DNA of 9,072 nt from Deltaproteobacteria bacterium (GTDB lineage: Bacteria > Bdellovibrionota_C > UBA2361 > SZUA-149 > JADYYL01), in NCBI GenBank assembly GCA_020853655.1, contig JADYYL010000262.1, positions 1-9,072 on the forward strand. Reading direction: 5' to 3'. Shown here one piece after another: positions 1-7,651 of the stretch. Within the stretch, counting starts at the first letter, position 1. Each line of letters begins with the position of its first letter. The notes below the pieces were generated by a model. That model made no database searches. It saw only the letters and a list, made by a program, of their open reading frames with translations, and was not told the origin of the DNA. The position numbers and the translations under genes are program-made.

Positions 1-648
1 ATGCGCGTGCCGCCGAGAATGGCGCCTAAGCAAGTCGTGATCCTACCCGTGACGCCGAAGCCCGACACCGAAGAGTCCGTTTTCGCCTACGCAGAGAAAG
101 TCGCGGCCGAGCTGCGAAAGTTAACCTACTCCGGCTATCCACTCGTCGTGACCGTCGACAAGCGCGACATCCGAGGGGGAGAGAAGAACTGGCAGTGGAT
201 CAAGAAGGGGATCCCCGTCCGGATTGAAGTCGGCCCACGCGATGTTACCGGTGACAACGTGATGCTCGCCCGCCGAGACAAGGAGCCAACGGAGAAGGAG
301 AAGATCTCCCGAGGAGATCTCCCTGCTCGCGTGCTCGAGGTGTTGGACGAGATTCAGGCGAACTATTTTGCAGAGGCGAAGCGCAATCTCGATGCAAACA
401 TCCGCACCGATATCACTTCGTTCGAGGATTTCCGCGCGTATTTCACGGCGAAGAATCCAAATAAGCCCGAAGTGCACGGAGGGTTTGTTCGTGCCAAGTG
501 GTGCGGCGATCCGAAGAGCCTCGATGTGGTTGAGGATTTGAAGATCACGATCCGCTGCCTCCCGCTCGATCAGAGCAATACGACCGGGACATGCATACTG
601 AGCGGAAAACCGGCGACCATCGACGCGATTTTTGCGAAGGCTTATTAA
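1..648 (+). CDS. proS: Prolyl-tRNA synthetase, type 3, C-terminal part (5' end outside window)
   Basis: C-terminal 215 residues of a class II prolyl-tRNA synthetase of the archaeal/eukaryotic-like (type 3) group, the cytoplasmic enzyme that charges tRNA-Pro. The first visible residues, around PPRMAPKQVVILPV, are the first strand of the anticodon-binding domain (about residues 5-100 of this fragment, including the VEVGPRD-like IEVGPRDV segment and the LARRD strand). The rest is the extra C-terminal domain typical of type 3, ending in the characteristic AKAY. Because the catalytic domain is missing, the ATG at base 1 is an internal codon, not the start. Two of the four metal-ligand cysteines of the archaeal-type C-terminal domain remain (WCGD and TGTC); the other two positions read DPKSL and ILSG. 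Loss of this site is, from memory, common in bacterial members. The stop is TAA at 646-648. metH follows on the same strand after 73 nt. Confidence 0.9.
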   Translation: MRVPPRMAPKQVVILPVTPKPDTEESVFAYAEKVAAELRKLTYSGYPLVVTVDKRDIRGGEKNWQWIKKGIPVRIEVGPRDVTGDNVMLARRDKEPTEKEKISRGDLPARVLEVLDEIQANYFAEAKRNLDANIRTDITSFEDFRAYFTAKNPNKPEVHGGFVRAKWCGDPKSLDVVEDLKITIRCLPLDQSNTTGTCILSGKPATIDAIFAKAY

Positions 649-721
649 GTCGCCGTTGTACACGAGCTCGGCCCTGAGTCGTGCGTAACATTTCAAGCAA
701 CGTTTTGTTCAAGAGGGTTCT

Positions 722-3700
722 GTGTCGAATCGTGAGTTGAAAAAGGCCATGCGTGAACGCATCGTCCTCCTTGACGGGGCGATGGGCACGATGATCCAAG
801 ACGAACGACTCGACGAGGACGATTTTCGTGGGGAGCGGTTCCGACCCCACCTCTTCTCGCTGAAGGGGAACAACGACCTTCTGAACATCACGCAGCCGCA
901 ACTCATCGAGCGCATACACCGAAAGTACTTTGAGGTTGGTTGCGACATCGTCGAGACCAACACCTTCAGCTCGACGAGTATTTCGCAGTCGGACTACCAC
1001 CTTGAGCACGCGGTTTATGAACTGAACCTGGAAGGGGCTCGGATCGCGAAGCGAGTTGCGCAGGAAGTCATGCAGCGCGATCCTTCGCGGCCACGCTTCG
1101 TCGCCGGCGCGCTCGGTCCCACGAATCGAACGCTCTCGCTCTCGCCGGACGTCAACGATCCAGGTTTTCGAGCCATTTCGTTCGATCAGCTCGTTGACGC
1201 TTACGCCGAACAGGTGCGGGGCTTGATCGACGGTGGCGTCGATCTCCTCCTGGTGGAAACCATTTTCGATACGCTGAATTGCAAGGCGGCGCTTCGAGCG
1301 ATTGAGCGATCTGTGGCAGGCGTGTCGCGGACGATTCCGATCATGATCTCGGGGACGATTACTGACGCGAGTGGGCGCACGCTCTCCGGTCAGACGACGG
1401 AAGCATTCTACGTTTCCGTCTCCCATGCACAAAACTTGATCAGCATTGGCCTCAATTGTGCGCTTGGCGGGAAGCAGATGCATCCCTTCGTGCAAGATCT
1501 CTCGCGGTGCTCTCACGTTCCGCTCAGTGCCTATCCGAATGCGGGACTGCCGAACGAGTTTGGGGAATACGACGAGTCACCCGAGCGATTTGCGCGCACG
1601 CTCGCGATCTTCGCAGAGGAGGGACTGCTGAACATCGCCGGGGGCTGCTGCGGTACAACACCGGCGCACATCGAAGCGCTCGCGGATGCTCTCCGCGGTA
1701 AGCGCCCTCGCACGGAGCGCGAGAAGCGCAAAGGGATGTGGCTCAGCGGGCTTGAGCCGGTGGCGCTGACGCGTGGTTCGAACTTCACGAATATCGGCGA
1801 GCGAACCAACGTTGCGGGGTCGAAGAAGTTTGCGAAGCTGGTTGCTGCCGGAGATCTTGATGCGGGTATCGCGATCGCCCGGGGGCAGGTCGAAGGGGGC
1901 GCGCAGGTGCTCGATATCAACTTCGACGAGGGGATGCTGGACTCGAAGGGGTTGATGTCACGCTTTGTGAATCTCCTCGCGAGTGAGCCCGATGTGGCGC
2001 GCATCCCGTTCATGATCGACTCCTCGAAATGGGACGTGATCGAGGCAGGGCTCAAGTGTCTTCAGGGAAAGGGGATCGTCAACTCGATCAGCCTCAAAGA
2101 AGGCGAAGATAAATTTAAAGAGCAGGCGCAGCTCGTCATGTCCTATGGCGCCGCTGTCGTCGTAATGGCGTTCGACGAACTCGGTCAGGCGGATACCTTC
2201 GCTCGGAAGATACAGATCTGCGCGCGAGCCTATCGTATCCTTACCGAAGACCTGAACTTCCCGGCAGACGATATCATCTTTGATCCGAATATTCTGACTG
2301 TGGCGACAGGGATCGAGGAGCACAACGATTACGCCAATTACTTTATCGAGGCGACGCGTTGGATCAAGCAGAACTTGCCATTCGCGAAGGTGAGCGGGGG
2401 AGTAAGTAACATCTCCTTCTCGTTCCGCGGCAACGACCCGGTGCGTGAAGCAATGCACTCCGTCTTTCTGTATCACGCGATCCAAGCCGGACTCGACATG
2501 GCGATCGTCAACGCCGGACAACTCCCGGTGTATGAACAGATCGTGCCGGAGCTTCGCGAGCGGGTCGAAGACGTTCTCCTCAACCGGCGCTCCGATTCCA
2601 CGGAACGACTCATTACCTACGCCGAGCGCTTCAAAGCCGATCCGGAAGAGCGAGAGTCGGCCCGCAACGATTGGCGATCCGGAACGGTCGAAGAACGGCT
2701 CAGCCACGCACTGGTCAACGGGATCGTGGAGTTCATCGAAGTCGACACCGAAGAGGCTCGCGTCAAATACGGTCGGCCGATCTTAGTGATCGAAGGACCG
2801 CTCATGGACGGGATGAGTATCGTCGGGGACCTGTTTGGTGAAGGGAAGATGTTCCTGCCGCAGGTCGTCAAGAGCGCCCGCGTGATGAAGAAGTCTGTGG
2901 GTTACCTCACGCCGTTTCTCGAAGAGGAGAAAGCGCAGAATCCCGGCCAGCGCGCCGCGGGCCGAGTCTTGCTCGCGACGGTCAAAGGCGACGTGCATGA
3001 CATCGGGAAGAATATCGTCGGCGTGGTCCTCGCCTGCAACAATTACGAGGTCATCGACCTCGGCGTGATGGTGCCCACGGCGAAGATCCTCGAAACCGCG
3101 AAAGAGCGAAAGGTCGACATTATCGGGCTGAGCGGACTGATCACTCCGTCGTTGGACGAGATGGTGCATGTGGCGTCGGAGATGACACGAGAGGGGATTG
3201 ATGTCCCACTCCTCATCGGCGGCGCGACGACCTCGAAGCGCCACACCGCGGTGAAGATAGCGCCGGTATTCAACGGAACGACGGTGCACGTGCTCGATGC
3301 GTCGAAGAGCGTCACCGTCGTCTCATCGCTCCTGAGCGATGCGTGCGATACGTTCGCAGCAGGAGTAAAGAGCGACTACGATCGAATTCGGACCGAGCAC
3401 CAAGCGAATCTTTCCCAACGCGAATACTTGAATCTCATCGATGCTCGGAAGAACCCGCTCCGGACGACGTGGTCGCAAGAGATCATTGCCCGACCGAAGA
3501 AGCTCGGGATTACGGAGCTGATCGATTTTCCTATCGAGACTTTGCGGAAGTATATCGATTGGACGCCGTTCTTCATCACCTGGGAAATGAAGGGGCGATA
3601 CCCGGAGATTCTCAGCTCGCCGGTCTACGGGAAGGAAGCACGGAAGCTTCTCGACGACGCCAACGCGATGCTCGATCAGCTCGTTGCGGGGAAGGATATG

Positions 3701-4402
3701 ACGGCGAACGGTGTCGTCGGACTCTTCCCGGCCAATGCGACGGATGAGGATGACATTGAGCTCTATACGGACGAATCCGGCCGCGAGATTCTTGCAACGC
3801 TCCATACCCTTCGACAGCAAGGGGAAAAGCGTTCCGGGATCGTTAACCTTGCGCTCTCGGATTTCGTGGCTCCGAAGTCTTCCGGTTTGCTCGATTACGT
3901 GGGCGCATTCGCTGTCACGTCAGGGGTCGGGATGGAGAAGTTGTTGCTCCAGTTCGAACGCGAACGCGATGACTACCAGAGCATCCTTCTCAAAGCCGTG
4001 GCGGATCGACTCGCAGAGGCCTTTGCGGAGTGTCTCCATGAGAAGGTGCGAAAGGAGTTCTGGGGGTATGACCCGAATGAGAGTCTTTCCGAAGACGCGC
4101 TGATTCGTGAGCAGTATCGCGGAATTCGTCCGGCGCCAGGATATCCCGCGTGCCCGGATCACACGGAAAAAGCGACGCTTTTCTCTCTGCTCGACGTGGA
4201 GCGACGGTGCGGTATCCGGCTTACCGAGTCGTTCGCGATGTATCCCGCCTCCTCGGTGAGCGGATTCTATTTTGCCCACCCTCAGGCGAAGTATTTTGGA
4301 TTGGGTAAGATTGGGCGCGATCAAATTGAGAACTACGCCCGACGGAAGGGCACAAGTATCGAAACCGTCGAGCGATGGCTCTCGCCGAACCTCAACTACT
4401 GA
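722..4402 (+). CDS. metH: Cobalamin-dependent methionine synthase (5-methyltetrahydrofolate-homocysteine methyltransferase)
   Basis: Full-length MetH, 1226 residues, almost the length of the E. coli enzyme (1227). It transfers the methyl group of 5-methyltetrahydrofolate via methylcobalamin to homocysteine in the cytoplasm. The modules are in the standard order. The homocysteine domain (about 10-325) has zinc ligands C246 (GLNCALG) and C309/C310 (GGCCGT). The pterin-binding domain (about 350-610) has [22 protein letters not shown] and [10 protein letters not shown]. The cap domain (about 650-740) has EGPLMDGM and [19 protein letters not shown]. The cobalamin domain (about 745-880) has the lower axial ligand H759 in GDVHDIGKN, with D757 and S810 of the ligand triad. 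The AdoMet-binding reactivation domain (about 900-1226) has R1136 in [10 protein letters not shown]. The start is GTG at 722, four bases after GAGGG (713-717). The in-frame ATG at 749 would remove only nine residues and has no better ribosome site. The short upstream gap leaves no room for a cobalamin riboswitch, and co-transcription with proS is possible. All key residues are present, so it should be active. Confidence 0.98.
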   Translation: MSNRELKKAMRERIVLLDGAMGTMIQDERLDEDDFRGERFRPHLFSLKGNNDLLNITQPQLIERIHRKYFEVGCDIVETNTFSSTSISQSDYHLEHAVYELNLEGARIAKRVAQEVMQRDPSRPRFVAGALGPTNRTLSLSPDVNDPGFRAISFDQLVDAYAEQVRGLIDGGVDLLLVETIFDTLNCKAALRAIERSVAGVSRTIPIMISGTITDASGRTLSGQTTEAFYVSVSHAQNLISIGLNCALGGKQMHPFVQDLSRCSHVPLSAYPNAGLPNEFGEYDESPERFARTLAIFAEEGLLNIAGGCCGTTPAHIEALADALRGKRPRTEREKRKGMWLSGLEPVALTRGSNFTNIGERTNVAGSKKFAKLVAAGDLDAGIAIARGQVEGGAQVLDINFDEGMLDSKGLMSRFVNLLASEPDVARIPFMIDSSKWDVIEAGLKCLQGKGIVNSISLKEGEDKFKEQAQLVMSYGAAVVVMAFDELGQADTFARKIQICARAYRILTEDLNFPADDIIFDPNILTVATGIEEHNDYANYFIEATRWIKQNLPFAKVSGGVSNISFSFRGNDPVREAMHSVFLYHAIQAGLDMAIVNAGQLPVYEQIVPELRERVEDVLLNRRSDSTERLITYAERFKADPEERESARNDWRSGTVEERLSHALVNGIVEFIEVDTEEARVKYGRPILVIEGPLMDGMSIVGDLFGEGKMFLPQVVKSARVMKKSVGYLTPFLEEEKAQNPGQRAAGRVLLATVKGDVHDIGKNIVGVVLACNNYEVIDLGVMVPTAKILETAKERKVDIIGLSGLITPSLDEMVHVASEMTREGIDVPLLIGGATTSKRHTAVKIAPVFNGTTVHVLDASKSVTVVSSLLSDACDTFAAGVKSDYDRIRTEHQANLSQREYLNLIDARKNPLRTTWSQEIIARPKKLGITELIDFPIETLRKYIDWTPFFITWEMKGRYPEILSSPVYGKEARKLLDDANAMLDQLVAGKDMTANGVVGLFPANATDEDDIELYTDESGREILATLHTLRQQGEKRSGIVNLALSDFVAPKSSGLLDYVGAFAVTSGVGMEKLLLQFERERDDYQSILLKAVADRLAEAFAECLHEKVRKEFWGYDPNESLSEDALIREQYRGIRPAPGYPACPDHTEKATLFSLLDVERRCGIRLTESFAMYPASSVSGFYFAHPQAKYFGLGKIGRDQIENYARRKGTSIETVERWLSPNLNY

Positions 4403-4436
4403 CACCTTTCCGACGGAGCGGCGAACACCCGTAAAG

Positions 4437-4461
4437 CGGATGACTGCGGTCGGTCACTCCG
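4437..4461 (+). terminator. Hairpin 35 nt after metH, possible terminator
   Basis: CGGATGAC pairs with GTCACTCCG around an 8-base loop, with one bulged C. It lies in the convergent gap between metH and sodC, where a terminator is expected. The bases that follow (TTGATGTCC) do not form a clean U-tract, so it may only be a 3'-end stabilising structure or chance. Confidence 0.3.
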
Positions 4462-4548
4462 TTGATGTCCGCACGTGCGACGACATCCTCCACAAGCGCG
4501 CCGTTCGCCCGACGCGCTCAGTTCGACGATCGCGCATGAACGGCGAGC

Positions 4549-4564
4549 CGGGGCTCACGCCCCG
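4549..4564. terminator. GC-rich hairpin in convergent metH/sodC gap
   Basis: CGGGGC-TCAC-GCCCCG forms a perfect 6-bp stem with a 4-base loop. It ends 9 nt from the sodC stop (which reads from the other side). No T-run follows on the minus strand and only a weak one on the plus strand (CGCTTCGTTCTACTT). The position suits a bidirectional terminator, but the evidence is the stem alone. Confidence 0.3.
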
Positions 4565-4573
4565 CGCTTCGTT

Positions 4574-5113
4574 CTACTTCTCTCCGATGATGCCGCAGGC
4601 GAGTCGCTTGCCGGAATCCCCGGAAGGATCGGTCGCCAGATCATCGCGCTTCTCGTGCACGATCACGGATCGACCTTTAATTCCCTTCGTGCCATCGAAT
4701 GTCAGAGGAAGATCCTTGAGTTCGACCTCGACTTTGCCAGCTGCGTCCGCGGTGACGTTGCCGAGATCTCCAGCATGTCGATCTGCCGCCTGTATTCCAC
4801 CATGCTTGTGACCATCCGGATTGAAGTGTGGGCCAGCGGAACTCCCATCGACAGCATTGCAGTCACCAACCTCGTGGATGTGGAAGCCGTGTTCACCGGG
4901 TTCAAGTCCGGAAAGCTCGACCTTGGCGGACATCTTCCCGTCGCTCGCCGTAAAATGAACTGACCCAGCAACCTTGCTCCCAGAAAGCGGCTTCATCGGC
5001 ACGTGGATCGAATCTGCGGCGAAGGCAGGCGTTGCGGGAATCATTGCTAGACAAGAGGCAATGAGCGAGGTGCTCAAGAATTGAGAGGCAGTTAAACGTT
5101 TCATAATCCCCAT
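4574..5113 (-). CDS. sodC: Exported Cu/Zn superoxide dismutase
   Basis: Copper-zinc superoxide dismutase, 179 residues, converting superoxide to hydrogen peroxide and oxygen outside the cytoplasm. The full ligand set is visible. Copper ligands are H78 and H80 (GFHIHE), H96 and H153 (VIVHEK). Zinc ligands are H96 (GPHFNP), H104, H113 and D116 (HAGDLGN). The structural disulfide is C85 (GDC) with C173 (ACGIIG), and R170 is the arginine that guides superoxide. The N-terminus is a signal peptide: MKR, a hydrophobic stretch, then TPAFA-ADS with likely cleavage after A32. IASC at 18-21 also fits a lipobox, so a lipoprotein form cannot be excluded. Start choice is open: ATG at 5113, or M4 (ATG at 5104-5102), which has GGGG just upstream and a more typical MKR start. 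It converges with metH and diverges from the sigma-factor gene. Confidence 0.96.
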   Translation of the reverse strand: MGIMKRLTASQFLSTSLIASCLAMIPATPAFAADSIHVPMKPLSGSKVAGSVHFTASDGKMSAKVELSGLEPGEHGFHIHEVGDCNAVDGSSAGPHFNPDGHKHGGIQAADRHAGDLGNVTADAAGKVEVELKDLPLTFDGTKGIKGRSVIVHEKRDDLATDPSGDSGKRLACGIIGEK

Positions 5114-5169
5114 TCAAGTAAAGGCTACATCCTTCGACGGATGGAGCCGAACATTAGCCAAAGCGTTCT

Positions 5170-5181
5170 CTCGCATGCGAG
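5170..5181. promoter_or_regulatory. Perfect 12-bp palindrome CTCGCATGCGAG
   Basis: Perfectly self-complementary 12-mer, 57-68 nt upstream of the first sodC ATG, in the divergent region. It could be a dimer-binding operator for sodC or the divergent operon. No family-specific motif is recognised. Confidence 0.25.
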
Positions 5182-5440
5182 GAGAAGCCGCGACGGCATT
5201 TGACCAGATTCCTCCCTGCCGCACGCATGACTGCGATTATGCCGGGCTGAGAGATCCACCCCGCCAAACTCACTGAGGCATCTTGCCGCAAGGAGCGTGC
5301 ACTTTGCTACACGAATAACTCACATAACCCGCTGAGTTCTCCACACATCGCTTCTGTCCTCTGCGTTGGCACACCCTTGCACCAGCTTCGGCACGGAGCA
5401 GGGCTCCTGGCGAGCATTCGCCGATGAGAAATCCCCAACC

Positions 5441-5448
5441 AGAAGGAG
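5441..5448 (+). promoter_or_regulatory. Ribosome binding site deciding the long sigma-factor start
   Basis: AGAAGGAG ends four bases before the ATG at 5453. This decides that ATG over the farther upstream in-frame ATG at 5366, which has no ribosome site. Confidence 0.7.
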
Positions 5449-5452
5449 ATGC

Positions 5453-6451
5453 ATGGAGGCACGTGTACATTTGGAGCTGAGCCCCTCGGGTCGAGCACCG
5501 TCGCGAAGGAGAAAGCCCTCGCTTCGGAGGCGACCGGCACACGATTCTCGTGGCGTCGAGCGCCGCGTGATTTCCCCGAGGAAGCCCAAACGTGCGGACG
5601 GTAGCGACGAGGCCCCTTGTGACGGACGACTTCAGCAGGAAGGAGCTCTCGAGGCTCCAAACGGAACGCCTCGAAGTGAGGAAGTTGCGGAACCCTCGCG
5701 CTCGTTCTCCGATCTCCAGGAGGCGCTCGTGCACCATCACATGCGCTACGCGAAGCGCCTCGCGCTCAAGTTCGTCAAGAAGCGTCGTGGGCTTGGACTC
5801 GACCTTGAGGATATCACGGGTGCCGCACTCCGCGGACTCGTCGAGGCGGCGATTCGCTACGACTTTCGGGCCGACACGAACTTTAAAACGTTTAGCTACA
5901 TCCGGATTCACGGCGCGATGCTGGACTATCTGCGGAGCGGAGGCCCGATGAGCCGCTCCAATCTAAAGTGGCTTCGAAGAGCACACGAAAGGGCGGTCGC
6001 TCAAGACGCGGCACAGAGTGGAAATGGCCGCTCGGGTATCGTCTTCGACGAGAGCGCCCCGGGTGCATCGACATTTATACCCCCCTTAGCCTACAGCGCT
6101 TGGGAGTTGCAGAGCATGCTCGACACGTTCGACGAGCTCGGCGTTCGGGCGGACGTGTCGCCAGACGCCGGAACCGTCGAGCTATACGCGCATGGTGATC
6201 ACTCTCCCGAGGACGTGTCGTCGATGCTCTCGACCCGCCGATTCCTCCAGCGGCTCGTGGCTAAGCTTCCGCACCTCGAGTCCCGTGTCGTCTGGCTCCA
6301 TTACTTCGAGGAGAAGGCTTACCGTCAGATTGCTTCGGAGCTGAAAGGGTTGTCGAAAGCGAAGGTCTGTCGAATCCATCAGCGTGCCGTGGAGCAACTC
6401 CGAGAGCTGATCCGCCTGGAGTATGATGGGCAAGAGGGGCAGCGTGCATGA
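5453..6451 (+). CDS. Divergent sigma-70 family factor, FliA/WhiG (sigma-28)-like
   Basis: A cytoplasmic RNA polymerase sigma subunit, 332 residues from the ATG at 5453. Sigma region 2 (about 87-160) is clear: LVHHHMRYAKRLALKF, LDLEDITGAALRGLVEAA, FKTFSYIRIHGAMLDYLRS. The last phrase is close to the FliA/WhiG signature (E. coli FliA has RIRGAMLDELRS). Sigma region 4 (about 268-320) is visible as LVAKLPHLESRVVWLHYFEE and a helix-turn-helix around YRQIASELKGLSKAKVCRIHQRA. The stretch between (about 167-265) does not show the usual EVAERLG-type sigma-3 signature, so that domain is degenerate or replaced. There is an unusual arginine/proline-rich N-terminal extension of about 85 residues. A GTG at 5729 with AGGAGG five bases upstream would give a 240-residue protein of normal FliA size, though it trims the start of the first region 2 helix. 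The stop overlaps the sctJ start (ATGA, 6448-6451), so the two are translationally coupled. Inference: it directs transcription of the type III secretion genes around it. No anti-sigma gene is visible. Confidence 0.85.
   Translation: MEARVHLELSPSGRAPSRRRKPSLRRRPAHDSRGVERRVISPRKPKRADGSDEAPCDGRLQQEGALEAPNGTPRSEEVAEPSRSFSDLQEALVHHHMRYAKRLALKFVKKRRGLGLDLEDITGAALRGLVEAAIRYDFRADTNFKTFSYIRIHGAMLDYLRSGGPMSRSNLKWLRRAHERAVAQDAAQSGNGRSGIVFDESAPGASTFIPPLAYSAWELQSMLDTFDELGVRADVSPDAGTVELYAHGDHSPEDVSSMLSTRRFLQRLVAKLPHLESRVVWLHYFEEKAYRQIASELKGLSKAKVCRIHQRAVEQLRELIRLEYDGQEGQRA
5718..5723 (+). promoter_or_regulatory. Strong internal Shine-Dalgarno in the sigma gene
   Basis: AGGAGG, five bases before an in-frame GTG (5729-5731, codon 93). 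Translation from here would give a 240-residue sigma factor without the basic extension. AGG/GAG codons are ordinary in this gene, so the match could be chance. Confidence 0.35.
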
Positions 6452-7263
6452 CCCGCTCACTCTTCACGTCGCTCTTACTGACCTTCGCGCTGAGCGGGTG
6501 TCTCGACCAGGTGGTTCACGATCTCGACGAGCCTCGCGCCAATGCGATCCTCGTAGCTCTGTCATCGCAAGGGATTGACGCCACAAAGACGCGTGAGCCA
6601 GAAGGATGGACAATCGAGGTGCCACGCGGGGAACGATCCCGTGCGATGGCGCTCATTGAATCGGAACGTTTGTCGCCGACCACCGATGGTCGACCGACTC
6701 CGAGTCGCGGCTTCCTTTCGACTCGCGAAGAGCGAAGCTACGTCCTCAAGCGGCAGATTGCTGCAGACCTCGAACGTTCCCTTCGCCAGATTCCAGGAGT
6801 GCGTGATGCCCGCGTGCACGTCAGCGCTCCATCACATGACGACGGCAAGAGTCACCAAGAACTCACGCAGACAGCGGGAGCCCTTCTGGTTCATGACCCG
6901 CTTCGCACCATTGATGTCGCGCTTGTCCAGTCGGTGATCGGATCGGCTATTGGCGTCGACCATTCGAAAGTATCCGTTTCTCTCATCGCTGACGATCGGC
7001 CTGCTTCCGCGCCAGCAACACGCCGGGTTGAGAGAGTGCGCGACGTGGCCGCATCGGCGCGACGCGGAACGCAGGAGCTGCGTTGGGGCACGGCGGCGGT
7101 GTGTGGCGCGCTGCTCGTCTGGTGTCTGCATCGCGCGACAAAGGCCCCACGGAGAGGTCGCCGCGCAGGAGGCGCGTCCTCATCCGGAGATAGGGGTGCA
7201 GCCCGAAGAGTCGAATCCGAACACCGTGTTGGGAGCAGGTCTGAGCCAGTGCATGGACATTGA
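6448..7263 (+). CDS. sctJ: Type III secretion inner-membrane ring lipoprotein, SctJ/YscJ family
   Basis: A 271-residue member of the YscJ/FliF ring family that builds the inner-membrane ring of the type III secretion basal body. It has a short signal sequence with lipobox LSGC (lipid-modified C18). A first ring-building motif (about 22-78) contains EPRANAILVALSSQGIDA and IEVPRGERSRAMALIES. A linker follows, then the second ring-building domain (about 92-172): SYVLKRQIAADLERSLRQI, PGVRDARVHVSAP, and SAIGVDHSKVSVSLI near its end. One transmembrane segment lies at about 213-228 (GTAAVCGALLVWCLH). The lipobox plus one C-terminal membrane segment, and about half the length of FliF, point to an injectisome rather than a flagellum. 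It starts inside the sigma stop codon (ATGA). The tail after the membrane helix (231-271) is arginine/glycine-rich and looks less protein-like than the overlapping +1 frame; it may be real, or the true end may be disturbed by a frameshift. The product overlaps the next CDS. Confidence 0.9.
   Translation: MTRSLFTSLLLTFALSGCLDQVVHDLDEPRANAILVALSSQGIDATKTREPEGWTIEVPRGERSRAMALIESERLSPTTDGRPTPSRGFLSTREERSYVLKRQIAADLERSLRQIPGVRDARVHVSAPSHDDGKSHQELTQTAGALLVHDPLRTIDVALVQSVIGSAIGVDHSKVSVSLIADDRPASAPATRRVERVRDVAASARRGTQELRWGTAAVCGALLVWCLHRATKAPRRGRRAGGASSSGDRGAARRVESEHRVGSRSEPVHGH
7186..7190 (+). promoter_or_regulatory. Ribosome binding site for the CDS after sctJ
   Basis: GGAGA, five bases before the GTG at 7196, inside the end of sctJ. 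It favours that start over the ATG at 7253, which has no visible ribosome site. Confidence 0.45.
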
Positions 7264-7651
7264 CGTTATCGAAGGCGTTGTCGCACGAAGTACGAACCTC
7301 CGCCCGAGCACACGACGGGACGGATGCCGACGGAGCGTGCTCGCTCGTGTTCTCACAGCAGGGACTCTTCGGCTCCAATGCCAGAGTCGGCTCCGCGGGA
7401 AGAGAAGTATTCCAGTCTCCGAACTGGCGCGAGCCGAGATTGTCTTTGGCGCCTCGGGATTCCGTCGGAGGGAGTTGCGCATCTGCCTCGACGGGGGGTG
7501 CACGGACGACTCGGAGATCCGACTCGTGGTGCGGGAGATTGGGGTGCGGGAGATCAAGGTGCGAGAACTCGCTGCGCCATCGGTCGAAGCCGAGGTGAGA
7601 GCGAGTGGACAGAATTCAGAGGAGAGGGTCTCAACACGAGTCATTCTATGA
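7196..7651 (+). CDS. Unrecognised protein between sctJ and the SpoA gene; possible SctQ N-terminal piece
   Basis: I do not recognise this protein. From the GTG at 7196 it has 151 residues; the ATG at 7253 (residue 20) is the alternative, giving 132. The frame is supported by higher third-position GC than the competing frame, by alternating hydrophobic stretches, and by an ATGA overlap with the next gene. The core (about 46-110) reads as beta strands: RSVLARVL, TLRLQCQSRL, IPVSELARAEIVF, ELRICLDG, EIRLVVREI. The phrase IPVSELARAEIVF faintly recalls the SpoA fold (I-x-V-x-E-L followed by a strand) but lacks the usual PGD turn. Cysteines are at 19, 44, 62, 98 and 102. Residues 112-126 are three copies of a five-residue repeat (VREIG, VREIK, VRELA). 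No signal peptide or membrane segment is seen, so it is probably cytoplasmic. Inference: an N-terminal partner of the SpoA protein in the cytoplasmic C-ring. It could equally be a chaperone or a lineage-specific protein. It overlaps sctJ by 68 nt, unusually long, and the start is uncertain. Confidence 0.6.
   Translation: MQPEESNPNTVLGAGLSQCMDIDVIEGVVARSTNLRPSTRRDGCRRSVLARVLTAGTLRLQCQSRLRGKRSIPVSELARAEIVFGASGFRRRELRICLDGGCTDDSEIRLVVREIGVREIKVRELAAPSVEAEVRASGQNSEERVSTRVIL
7529..7573 (+). repeat. Three 15-bp tandem units inside the unrecognised CDS
   Basis: GTGCGGGAGATTGGG, GTGCGGGAGATCAAG and GTGCGAGAACTCGCT are in frame and encode VREIG-VREIK-VRELA. The first two units are nearly identical, which suggests a recent slippage duplication. 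Confidence 0.75.

Larger units (their letters stand above)
5114..5452. other. Divergent intergenic region between sodC and sigma-factor gene
   Basis: A 339-nt stretch that must hold the promoters of sodC (leftwards) and, probably, of the sigma/type III operon (rightwards). I see no confident -35/-10 pair on either strand. It contains a 12-bp palindrome (5170-5181) and a small hairpin GGAGC-AGG-GCTCC (5395-5407) close to the sigma-gene ribosome site. The open frames crossing it on either strand read as arginine/serine-rich out-of-frame translation with no family resemblance. Confidence 0.6.

Noticed and set aside
649..721. Cobalamin or SAM riboswitch controlling metH
   Set aside because: The gap is only 73 nt and shows none of the conserved boxes; both riboswitch classes need more space.
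4475..4963. 162-codon plus-strand reading frame opposite sodC
   Set aside because: It is antisense to a clearly conserved sodC with all active-site residues and shows no family resemblance of its own.
5420..5427. GCCGATGA as a sigma-28 -10 element upstream of the sigma gene (autoregulation)
   Set aside because: Seven of eight consensus bases match, but the position where a -35 should be reads GGGCTCCT, nothing like TAAAGTTT, and the element overlaps the leader only 26 nt before the start codon.
5270..5911. 213-codon minus-strand reading frame opposite the sigma gene start
   Set aside because: Arg/Ser/Cys-rich translation typical of an antisense shadow; it overlaps sigma region 2 and has no recognisable domain.
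6950..7195. Extension of the unrecognised CDS upstream to an ATG at 6950
   Set aside because: It would overlap the well-supported second ring domain and membrane segment of sctJ in another frame; the early part (Arg/Cys-rich) has no protein character and no ribosome site.
6448..7263. Flagellar FliF instead of injectisome SctJ
   Set aside because: FliF lacks a lipobox, is about twice as long and has two membrane segments; here there is a lipoprotein signal and one C-terminal membrane segment.
7324..7647. Upstream extension of the SpoA gene in its own frame, giving a 370-residue protein
   Set aside because: The stretch translates to an Arg/Gly/Ser/Cys-rich sequence without hydrophobic pattern and fully overlaps a neighbouring frame with better codon-position GC; the ATGA junction at 7648 is a more natural start.
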